Source: Bacillota bacterium (GTDB taxonomy: Bacteria; Bacillota; UBA4882; UBA10575). From it: DNA of 8,143 bases. The stretch lies in assembly GCA_003511465.1 (NCBI GenBank), contig DOID01000009.1, forward strand, positions 3,328 to 11,470, written 5' to 3'. The position numbers and the translations under genes are program-made. The notes beneath the pieces were generated by a model. It did no database searches, was not told the DNA's origin, and was given only the letters and a program-made list of their open reading frames with translations. Below are positions 1 to 5,318 of the stretch, piece after piece. Positions within the stretch are counted from its first letter, which is position 1. Each line of letters begins with the position of its first letter.

Positions 1-27
1 GTTGAATCAAATATCAACGCAAAAAGC
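1..27 (+). repeat. 27-bp direct repeat, copy 1 (hairpin-forming)
   Basis: This stretch matches 157-183 at 25 of 27 positions. It begins GTTGAATCAAATA and ends CGCAAAAAGC. GTTGA (1-5) can pair with TCAAC (14-18), giving a small hairpin followed by an A-rich tail. The left edge of the window cuts the element, so a longer stem cannot be excluded. Function unknown; the position ahead of an SLH gene suggests part of a leader or an ancient local duplication. Confidence 0.75.
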
Positions 28-79
28 TCGTCTGTGGTTTTTCAATGCGGCAGTGCCTTAATCCTGCCAACCAGTCCAG
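28..79 (+). other. Predicted two-helix fold in the SLH-gene upstream region
   Basis: CTGtGGTT (33-40) can pair with AACCAG (69-74), with one bulged T. Inside it GGCAG (49-53) can pair with CTGCC (64-68). The two right-hand arms are directly adjacent, which would allow coaxial stacking. I do not recognise it as a known riboswitch: the conserved cores of the c-di-GMP-I, SAM and cobalamin classes are not apparent. It lies upstream of the best -10 candidate at 102-107, so it is transcribed only if a promoter lies further upstream. Confidence 0.3.
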
Positions 80-81
80 CA

Positions 82-107
82 TTTACATAAAGGAAACCCA
101 GTATAAT
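82..107 (+). promoter_or_regulatory. Possible sigma-A promoter for the SLH gene
   Basis: A perfect TATAAT lies at 102-107. The nearest -35-like hexamer is TTTACA at 82-87 (4 of 6 to TTGACA), but the spacer is only 14 bp, short of the usual 16-18, and there is no TGn extended -10. If real, transcription would start near 114 and leave a leader of about 90 nt that includes repeat copy 2. The -10 is convincing, the -35 is not. Confidence 0.4.
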
Positions 108-108
108 A

Positions 109-176
109 CGCGAATTCAAGGGGTAAAGCCCCCGAAGATAAACCAAAGCTATTTGCGTTGAATCAAATAACAGCGC
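109..176 (+). promoter_or_regulatory. Candidate 5' leader RNA with competing helices
   Basis: CGCGAAT (109-115) can pair with ATTTGCG (151-157), enclosing a GGGG/CCCC hairpin (around 120-134). The bases GCG (155-157) are also the start of GCGTTG (155-160), which pairs with CAGCGC (171-176) to form the hairpin of repeat copy 2. ATTCAA (114-119) can alternatively pair with TTGAAT (158-163). These helices exclude one another, as in regulatory leaders. No ligand class is recognised and the ribosome binding site at 190-195 is not obviously masked. The idea rests on base pairing alone. Confidence 0.3.
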
Positions 177-183
177 AAAAAGC
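157..183 (+). repeat. 27-bp direct repeat, copy 2 (hairpin-forming)
   Basis: Second copy of the element at 1-27, offset by 156 bp. GCGTTG (155-160) pairs with CAGCGC (171-176) around a 10-nt loop. One difference between the copies (A to G in the right arm) turns a T-A pair into a T-G pair and so keeps the stem. It ends 6 bp before the AAGGAG ribosome binding site of the SLH gene. Confidence 0.75.
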
Positions 184-204
184 CCAACCAAGGAGTGAAC
201 AACA

Positions 205-1398
205 ATGTTTTCATTACGTCACCGTTTAAGCATTTATCTCTTATTAGTGCTAACCTTCTTACTGGTAACCCCAGTAGTACAAGCAATGCCGATCGATCTA
301 AAAGGCCACTGGGCAGAAGAGAGTATTAAAAACCTGGTAGATCAGGACATTTTGCACGGTTATCCTGATGGTTCTTTTCGACCGGATCAAAGCATCACCA
401 GAGCGGAACTGGCTAAAACACTGGCGGTCGCCTATGAGTTTGAAGATTCCGGACGCACAGTGCAATTTCCTGATACGGAAGAACACTGGGCGGAAGAATA
501 TATCGAAGCTTTAGCCCAAGCAGAAGTGATCACCGGTTACCCGGACGGAAACTTCAAACCGGAAGCGCCGATCACTCGAGCAGAGATGGTCGCGATGCTA
601 ACCCGTCTCCTCAAACTCGGAACCGAGGAAGAACACTACACGATCGATTTTGTTCCTACTTTCCCTGATCTTGAAAAGGAGCATTGGGCTTTTTACCAAG
701 TTGAACTAGCGGCTAAATTAGGGTTGCTCCCCAGATACTATAGTCCTGATTTTAATGCTGCGCGCCTAGCAACCCGCGCCGATACCGCCTGGATGCTTCA
801 ACAATTACTCGACCTGAAAACGGTTCGGGGCCAGGTTTTAGACCAGCCGGAAGCCGGAACCAATCTGGTTACCGTCCAGCCGGAAGAGGGCGAGATCCAA
901 ATCGCCGTGCTTCCCCAGGAGGTGGTTATTTTCCGGAATAACATTACCACGAGCGTTGAAACTCTGACCCAGGACGACCAAATAACCATCTATTATAACC
1001 GCCTTGGCGAACCGTCCATCGTCAAAGCCTTCGGTGAAGTCAATAAAACTGATCTCCTCAGCCGCTTAAGCGCGATGGTAAAAGGTCGACTCACCACAGC
1101 CCAAATTTCTTCGATCTTAGCCGGAGACTGGAATGAGGTCAAGGAAGGAATCAAAGGAGAACTCTATGACCAATTACTAAAGATTGGGTTAACGACTGAA
1201 GAAGCCGAATCCATTCTTGTTCAAGATTGGGCTTATCTTGATAGCATTAGCCAAGATCGACTGGCCAGCGCCCTCTCGGGTTACCTCGGCATCACCAAAG
1301 ATTTAAGCGGCGCCATCTTGGCCCGGGATTGGGAACTGATTAAGGAATACGCCCGGATTGAACTGACGGCAATGGCCCTCGGCCAGATCCTGGGTTAA
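205..1398 (+). CDS. Exported SLH-domain surface protein with C-terminal ILxxDW repeats
   Basis: A 397-residue secreted protein predicted to sit on the cell wall. Residues 1-27 form a signal peptide (basic start, hydrophobic core, VQA cleavage site). Three S-layer homology domains follow: about 30-72 and 88-134, both with HWAEE, GYPDG and ITRAE, and a degenerate third at 153-198 that keeps HWA and TRAD but lacks GYPDG. SLH domains of this family bind pyruvylated secondary cell-wall polysaccharide. Residues 205-280 look beta-rich and are unassigned. Residues 284-397 hold three 33-34-residue units with the pattern LT...ILxxDW, the DW pairs at 308, 341 and 375. ATG with AAGGAG at 190-195 (9-nt spacer) fixes the start. 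It is a single gene with its own terminator. The anchor role is family knowledge; the effector role of the C-terminal region is unknown. Confidence 0.9.
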   Translation: MFSLRHRLSIYLLLVLTFLLVTPVVQAMPIDLKGHWAEESIKNLVDQDILHGYPDGSFRPDQSITRAELAKTLAVAYEFEDSGRTVQFPDTEEHWAEEYIEALAQAEVITGYPDGNFKPEAPITRAEMVAMLTRLLKLGTEEEHYTIDFVPTFPDLEKEHWAFYQVELAAKLGLLPRYYSPDFNAARLATRADTAWMLQQLLDLKTVRGQVLDQPEAGTNLVTVQPEEGEIQIAVLPQEVVIFRNNITTSVETLTQDDQITIYYNRLGEPSIVKAFGEVNKTDLLSRLSAMVKGRLTTAQISSILAGDWNEVKEGIKGELYDQLLKIGLTTEEAESILVQDWAYLDSISQDRLASALSGYLGITKDLSGAILARDWELIKEYARIELTAMALGQILG

Positions 1399-1415
1399 AG
1401 AAAACACTTTTTATT

Positions 1416-1440
1416 AAACCGCCATGAGGCGGTTTTTCTT
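1416..1440 (+). terminator. Intrinsic terminator of the SLH gene
   Basis: AAACCGCC (1416-1423) pairs with GGCGGTTT (1428-1435) around an ATGA loop: an 8-bp perfect stem, then a T-rich tail (TTCTTTT). It begins 17 bp after the SLH stop codon. On the minus strand no good U-tract follows, so it serves mainly the + gene. Confidence 0.88.
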
Positions 1441-1454
1441 TTCCCTTTCTGATT

Positions 1455-1477
1455 GGGCTCTATTTAGAAAATAGCCC
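1455..1477 (-). terminator. Weak hairpin downstream of the L,D-transpeptidase gene
   Basis: GGGCT (1455-1459) plus ATTT (1462-1465) pairs with AAAT (1469-1472) plus AGCCC (1473-1477), with a two-base bulge. It lies 13 bp beyond the stop of the minus-strand gene at 1491. No T-run follows in the minus direction, so it is a poor intrinsic terminator; it may stabilise the mRNA 3' end or mean nothing. Confidence 0.3.
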
Positions 1478-1490
1478 ATGTAATGACTAC

Positions 1491-2591
1491 TTAAAAATCA
1501 AGCGCCAACACCCACTGGCGATCATCCCATTTATGTTCTAAGCTAGGCCAGCACTGGGCAATTACCGACAAAGGAAGCCACTGGTCTTCTCCTTCCGCAG
1601 ACAGCAATAGTTCGGGTTGGAGGGGTCCTCCTAGCTCCTGCTCAAGCCAGGGGACCAGCGCCCTTGGAATGTAGGGTTCCTCCTGAAACCAACCGCGGAG
1701 GGGGCAAAGACGGCCATTAAGGTAAATCCGTAGGGTATGCAGGTTGATGATTTTCGTTTGTTGATCGAATACCCCATAGACTTGACCGGCGTAAGACCGC
1801 ATAAATTCAATCAGTTCAATAAAGGACCGTTCGTCGCTCTCCCCCCAAAAACTGGTTAAGGCAGATGGTAGGAAAACCTGTTCCCCCCAGAGAAAGCCAG
1901 TGTGGGGGTACTCGGTACCGTCGACGATTAACGAAAGCTCTTGAGGAAGTTCGATGATCACCGGTCTTTCTGTGCCAATTAGCTGTTGGAGCGCTTCCCA
2001 CTGCACCGGATAGAGCAAGCTTTCTTGTGCTAAAGCGTTTTTAAGCTCTGCTTCCACATTGGGTTGTCGTCGGTAAAAATCCGGATAAAGGGTTACCCAC
2101 ATTTGCTCCCCGGTCGCCTCGATTTCAACGGTCTGATAAATGATCTCCACTCGCGTGCCGACCGAAACTAGCTGGACCAAGAGGGCTACATCATCATTGT
2201 GCATCCGAATACAACCGTTCGATTCCGAAGCGCCGATGGAGGAAGGCTTGTTGTTACCATGGATGCCATAGCCTTCAATGCTCAAACCTAACCAGTATCC
2301 ACCCAAGGGATTATCGCTACCCGGTGGTACCGGGGGCCTGCCCACCGGATACCAGGTCGGATTTTTAATCACATTACTAATGGTAAAACAGCCAACCGGG
2401 GTCGGCGATAACCGTTTACCGACCGCAATAGGAAACCTTCTCCAGACTTCGCCCTCGTGAAGGAGTTCTAAGGTACAAGCGGGGATGTTGATCCGAATCA
2501 ACCACGCTGGGTCGGCCCCAACCACCTCCCCATTAATCAGTACTAACAAACAGCAGCAAATAATCAGCATTACCCGCTTCAGGGCGGCCAC
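1491..2591 (-). CDS. Exported L,D-transpeptidase (YkuD family) with extra C-terminal region
   Basis: Peptidoglycan L,D-transpeptidase family, forming or remodelling meso-DAP cross-links outside the membrane. Residues 1-26 are a signal peptide (KR, then a hydrophobic run containing three cysteines). The YkuD domain spans about 30-152, with the HG at 111-112 and the SxGCIRM signature at 124-130; C127 is the expected acyl-enzyme nucleophile. Residues 208-366 are not part of the YkuD fold. They show two 'NG/DG ... LP/IP' units and end in LPLSVIAQ...WDDRQWVLAL, reminiscent of the copper-amine-oxidase-N-like stalk repeats common on Firmicute surface proteins; this is a weak resemblance. It follows dinB by 90 bp on the same strand and might be read through from it. 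The GTG start at 2591 is uncertain: the GAGGTG ribosome binding site overlaps it. An ATG at 2570 or a CTG at 2582 would give a more typical signal peptide. Confidence 0.88.
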   Translation of the reverse strand: MAALKRVMLIICCCLLVLINGEVVGADPAWLIRINIPACTLELLHEGEVWRRFPIAVGKRLSPTPVGCFTISNVIKNPTWYPVGRPPVPPGSDNPLGGYWLGLSIEGYGIHGNNKPSSIGASESNGCIRMHNDDVALLVQLVSVGTRVEIIYQTVEIEATGEQMWVTLYPDFYRRQPNVEAELKNALAQESLLYPVQWEALQQLIGTERPVIIELPQELSLIVDGTEYPHTGFLWGEQVFLPSALTSFWGESDERSFIELIEFMRSYAGQVYGVFDQQTKIINLHTLRIYLNGRLCPLRGWFQEEPYIPRALVPWLEQELGGPLQPELLLSAEGEDQWLPLSVIAQCWPSLEHKWDDRQWVLALDF

Positions 2592-2598
2592 CTCTTCC
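2589..2598 (-). promoter_or_regulatory. Ribosome binding site that questions the transpeptidase start
   Basis: Reading on the minus strand, GGAAGAGGTG runs from 2598 to 2589, and the last three bases are the GTG start assumed above. A Shine-Dalgarno sequence inside the start codon is not workable. Spacing would suit CTG at 2582-2580 (6 nt); ATG at 2570 is rather far (18 nt). The mature protein is unaffected. Confidence 0.45.
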
Positions 2599-2660
2599 GT
2601 TGTTGGATCCTTCCTAACTAGGTATCCTCCCCAAGAGAGCGGCGTTTATTCCCTGCGGGC

Positions 2661-2683
2661 AAGCCCCAAAGGACGTTTGGCTT
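2661..2683 (-). other. Hairpin at the dinB stop codon
   Basis: AAGCC (2661-2665) pairs with GGCTT (2679-2683), and AAA (2668-2670) with TTT (2676-2678), with a two-base bulge. The element overlaps the dinB stop codon. In the dinB direction the following bases are GC-rich, not T-rich, so it does not look like an intrinsic terminator. The rest of 2592-2681 shows no promoter I can support. Confidence 0.3.
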
Positions 2684-3848
2684 ATTTCTTTAGTAAACGG
2701 GCGCGCGTAATTGCCGATTCACCGAAACGGTCTTTAATCTGATCCATGGTCTGGTGTAAACGGCGGAGGTCTTTCCCGTCGTTGTTAACTTCAAAGAGCG
2801 GCTGCTGTGCACTGCCGCTTGGTTCTAACCCGGAAACACTTACCCCAATCAGGCGGAGGGGTTTCTTTCCCCAATCGTTGGCCTCTGCCAAGCAACGGGC
2901 TTGTTGAAAGATCACCTCTTCAAAGTCGGTCGGTTGATAAAGCGTCGTTCGTCGGGTGATCGTTTTAAATTCATGATTGCGAATTTTTATGGTGATCACG
3001 TTCCCCACCAAAGCCTGGCAGCGGAGACGCCGGGCTACCTTTTCGCAAAGACGCCACAGGGTCTCTTCTAAAAAATCCCGCTGGTCGGTATCGACCTGGA
3101 AAGTAGTCTCATGACCAATGCTTTTCGCTATAGCCTGCGGCTCCACCGGACGCTCATCAATCCCCAGCGCTAACTGGTAAAGCTGTGCACCATGATCACC
3201 TAGTTGATCCCGGAGCAATCCGGGAGACATTTGTTGCAAATCGCCAATGGTCTTTAAACCGATTTTCTCTAATTGCGCTCTGGTTTTCGGACCAACCCCC
3301 CATAAACGGGAAAGGGGGAGCGGTGCCAAAAAGGAGAGCGCTTCATCCGGTCTGATCACGACAAACCCCTTTGGTTTTCGTAGATCAGAGCCAATTTTAG
3401 CCAGAAATTTATTGGGGCCAATCCCAACCGAAGCAGAAAGCTTTATTTCGTCGGCGATCCGTTCAACAATCTCCCGGGCAATTTGTTCCGCCGGACCAAA
3501 CAACTGCTCCGAGCCAGTCACATCCAGAAAGGCTTCGTCGCAGGAGAGGGGCTCAACTAAAGGGGTGTATTCCCGCAAAAGTTTCATAATCTGGTCTGAA
3601 ATTACATCGTACCGATGCATCCTGCCGGGTACGAAGATCCCGTGGGGGCAACGGCGCGATGCTTCTCGTAAAGGCATGGCCGAATGGACACCAAATTTCC
3701 GGGCTTCATAGGAACAGGTGGAAACAACCCCGCGTACATGGGATGGGCCTCCGACAATGACCGGTCGGCCCCGATATTCCGGGTGATCCAACTGTTCGAT
3801 GGCGGCAAAAAAGGCGTCCATGTCAAGATGGATGATCTTTCGCACCAT
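2682..3848 (-). CDS. dinB: DNA polymerase IV (Y-family translesion polymerase)
   Basis: Error-prone polymerase that bypasses damaged template bases; 388 residues, a normal length for the family. The palm is visible from LDMDAFFA (metal ligand D9, steric-gate F14) to SCDEAFLD (catalytic D104, E105), followed by SVGIGPNKFLAKIGSD. The thumb contains the helix-hairpin-helix segment LWGVGPKT (182-189). The little-finger domain fills the C-terminal part. QQPLF at 348-352 fits the sliding-clamp binding motif (QxxLF), and the typical DRFG...R tail follows. I chose ATG at 3848 because GGGAGG (3859-3854) sits 5 nt before it; the GTG at 3854 lies inside that site. A LexA box and promoter lie upstream, so SOS induction is expected. 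Identity is very secure. Confidence 0.97.
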   Translation of the reverse strand: MVRKIIHLDMDAFFAAIEQLDHPEYRGRPVIVGGPSHVRGVVSTCSYEARKFGVHSAMPLREASRRCPHGIFVPGRMHRYDVISDQIMKLLREYTPLVEPLSCDEAFLDVTGSEQLFGPAEQIAREIVERIADEIKLSASVGIGPNKFLAKIGSDLRKPKGFVVIRPDEALSFLAPLPLSRLWGVGPKTRAQLEKIGLKTIGDLQQMSPGLLRDQLGDHGAQLYQLALGIDERPVEPQAIAKSIGHETTFQVDTDQRDFLEETLWRLCEKVARRLRCQALVGNVITIKIRNHEFKTITRRTTLYQPTDFEEVIFQQARCLAEANDWGKKPLRLIGVSVSGLEPSGSAQQPLFEVNNDGKDLRRLHQTMDQIKDRFGESAITRARLLKK

Positions 3849-3853
3849 ACCCA

Positions 3854-3859
3854 CCTCCC
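3854..3859 (-). promoter_or_regulatory. dinB ribosome binding site
   Basis: GGGAGG on the minus strand, 5 nt before ATG 3848. It overlaps the upstream in-frame GTG (3854-3852) and so favours the shorter 388-residue protein beginning MVRK, which also matches the usual Pol IV start. Confidence 0.75.
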
Positions 3860-3890
3860 AAACGCCTCCCTTTAGAATCCTTCCATTCCT

Positions 3891-3920
3891 ATTTTCTCAC
3901 GACAAACATATGTTCGTCAA
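3891..3920 (-). promoter_or_regulatory. dinB promoter
   Basis: On the minus strand TTGACG (3920-3915, 5 of 6 to the -35 consensus) is followed after 18 bp by GAAAAT (3896-3891, 4 of 6 to TATAAT). It begins just 2 bp after the dgt stop codon, so dinB has its own promoter although it follows dgt on the same strand. The LexA box overlaps the -35 end and spacer. Confidence 0.6.
3903..3916 (-). promoter_or_regulatory. LexA (DinR) operator / SOS box of dinB
   Basis: The minus strand reads CGAACATATGTTTG, against the Firmicute SOS consensus CGAAC-N4-GTTCG: one mismatch, in the right arm. It sits in a larger 18-bp near-palindrome (3901-3918), about 55 bp upstream of the dinB ATG and overlapping the -35. 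Bound LexA here would block RNA polymerase; RecA-stimulated LexA cleavage after damage would release it. The sequence match and placement are seen directly; the regulation is inferred from the family. Confidence 0.85.
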
Positions 3921-3922
3921 GG

Positions 3923-5119
3923 TTAATCCCGTTTATTTTCGTCAATCTTCAGACCAAATCTTTTCGGAAAAAACAACTCCTTAAATTGTTGATTAAAATA
4001 ATCATCGGTCATCGCAGCGATGTAATCGGCTACAACCCGTGCGGGTAAATTCCTTTCACCATAGTCCGCATCCATTTTTTTAAGAAAATGACGAAAGATC
4101 GGTGACGAAAAGTTTTGGTCGGCGATATCCTGAACATAGCGGTGAAACAGGGATTGGAATAATCCTTCAATTTTACGTTCTTCGCTTTTTACGAGGGGAT
4201 GAAAATAGATATTTTCATAATTGAATTTTTTTAATCCCTGGAGCGCTAGGTAAATTTCCTTGCTAAAGCCGATATAATTCTGCTCATAACTTTCTTTAAT
4301 CACATCCAAAGCTAGCGTATTGATGATTCGATCGTTAGAATCCCCCAGTACTTCAACGATGGACTTTGGCAAATCGGAACGTTTAATCAATCCTACCGTA
4401 ATCGCATCCTCAATATCCCGCCCAATGTAGGCAATGATGTCGGAAACCCGCACCACACAACCTTCTAAAGTCATGGGATAAATGCTTTTACTATAATCCT
4501 TAATTTTAAAACAGGACTCATATTCCCGCCTAAAATCGACGGCCGTCTTTCCGGTTATGGGAACCAGGCGTTCATTAATGATCTCACCGTTATGAGCTAA
4601 AATGCCGTCCAAAACTTGGAGGGTCAGGTTCAAACCCTGGCCACCGCCTTCGATTTCCAACAGAAAGCGTACACTTTGCGCATTATGACAAAAATAACCG
4701 ATGCCCGCCTCCACGCAGAGCTGGTTCAAAAAACGCTCCCCATCATGGCCATAGGGGGTATGTCCTAGATCATGGCCCAGTGCAATCGCCTCAATCAGAT
4801 CCTCGTTTAAGCGGAGACAACGCCCGATCACACGGGCAATCTTCGAAACAAACTGCACATGGAGGACCCGATGGGTGATATGATCATTATCGAATAAGGC
4901 AAAAACTTGCGTTTTATCAATGTACCGGGTATAAGCCATCGAATGGATGATCTTATCGGTATCATGAAAAAAGGCGGGACGAATATTGTCCACATCAGGA
5001 ATCTTCTCCGCCTGCGGCGCAAAACGTACCCCGTCCCGACTGGGGCAGGCATAGGGCGAAAGTAATGTTTGTTCGCGTCGATGATTTTCGGTAATGATTT
5101 TTTGCTGTAAGGTCCGCAC
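3923..5119 (-). CDS. dgt: dGTPase-family HD-domain dNTP triphosphohydrolase
   Basis: HD-superfamily enzyme of the dGTPase (Dgt) group, which splits dNTPs into deoxynucleoside and triphosphate and so tunes dNTP pools; 398 residues. The N-terminal LLSPYACPSRD and the DTDKIIHS...DKTQVF block are family hallmarks. The metal site is complete: H83 (THRVLH), H116-D117 (LGHDLGHTPYGHDGE) and D227 (RVSDIIAY). The start is GTG at 5119, with GGAGGTGG 4 nt upstream. Whether it prefers dGTP or acts on several dNTPs cannot be read from the motifs. It is divergent from the CapA-like gene and precedes the SOS-controlled dinB by 74 bp. The family and active site are secure; the exact substrate is not. Confidence 0.92.
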   Translation of the reverse strand: MRTLQQKIITENHRREQTLLSPYACPSRDGVRFAPQAEKIPDVDNIRPAFFHDTDKIIHSMAYTRYIDKTQVFALFDNDHITHRVLHVQFVSKIARVIGRCLRLNEDLIEAIALGHDLGHTPYGHDGERFLNQLCVEAGIGYFCHNAQSVRFLLEIEGGGQGLNLTLQVLDGILAHNGEIINERLVPITGKTAVDFRREYESCFKIKDYSKSIYPMTLEGCVVRVSDIIAYIGRDIEDAITVGLIKRSDLPKSIVEVLGDSNDRIINTLALDVIKESYEQNYIGFSKEIYLALQGLKKFNYENIYFHPLVKSEERKIEGLFQSLFHRYVQDIADQNFSSPIFRHFLKKMDADYGERNLPARVVADYIAAMTDDYFNQQFKELFFPKRFGLKIDENKRD

Positions 5120-5169
5120 CTTTCCACCTCCGCTGTTTTTTATCAGATCTATACTGTTTTCGCTAAAGT

Positions 5170-5189
5170 AAGGAAAAGCCCTTTTCCTT
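5170..5189. repeat. 20-bp palindrome between divergent genes
   Basis: AAGGAAAAG (5170-5178) and CTTTTCCTT (5181-5189) are perfect inverted arms around a CC centre. It lies 51 bp before the dgt start and 130 bp before the CapA-like gene. No T-run follows in either direction beyond the arm itself, so an operator is as likely as a terminator. No well-formed promoter could be assigned on either side. Weak -10 candidates are TAAAAT at 5208-5213 and TATAAC at 5257-5262, both on +. Confidence 0.5.
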
Positions 5190-5318
5190 CAACCTGAAAT
5201 ACTCCTTTAAAATAACGTCTCCGCAGTAAAAAGGGAAATAGTTATGGTAAAGCGAATATAACAGCTAAAGTCCGCAAACCGGTGACAACGGAATAAACTT
5301 GTCGGGGGTGAAGCAAAT

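Noticed and set aside
45..161. 38-codon open frame in the SLH leader (ATG at 45, TGA at 159)
   Set aside because: No Shine-Dalgarno sequence precedes it, the product is low-information, and it spans the TATAAT box and hairpins.
1..183. CRISPR array or mobile-element target-site duplication from the 27-bp repeats
   Set aside because: Only two copies with a 129-bp gap, no cas genes, no transposase and no terminal inverted repeats.
1..204. c-di-GMP-I riboswitch (often found before surface-protein genes in Clostridia)
   Set aside because: The GCAAAcc...GACGCAAAGCC core is absent; only short CGCAAAA stretches resemble it.
2621..2660. Possible interspersed intergenic repeat (GC-rich stretch ending in GGGGAGG on the minus strand)
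   Set aside because: It felt familiar in style but there is only one copy in the window, so nothing supports calling it a repeat.
3247..3711. 154-residue + strand open frame
   Set aside because: Lies entirely antisense to dinB, whose catalytic motifs are secure; it has no recognisable domain and is a shadow.
4828..5127. 99-residue minus-strand open frame
   Set aside because: Out-of-frame shadow of the dGTPase-family gene.
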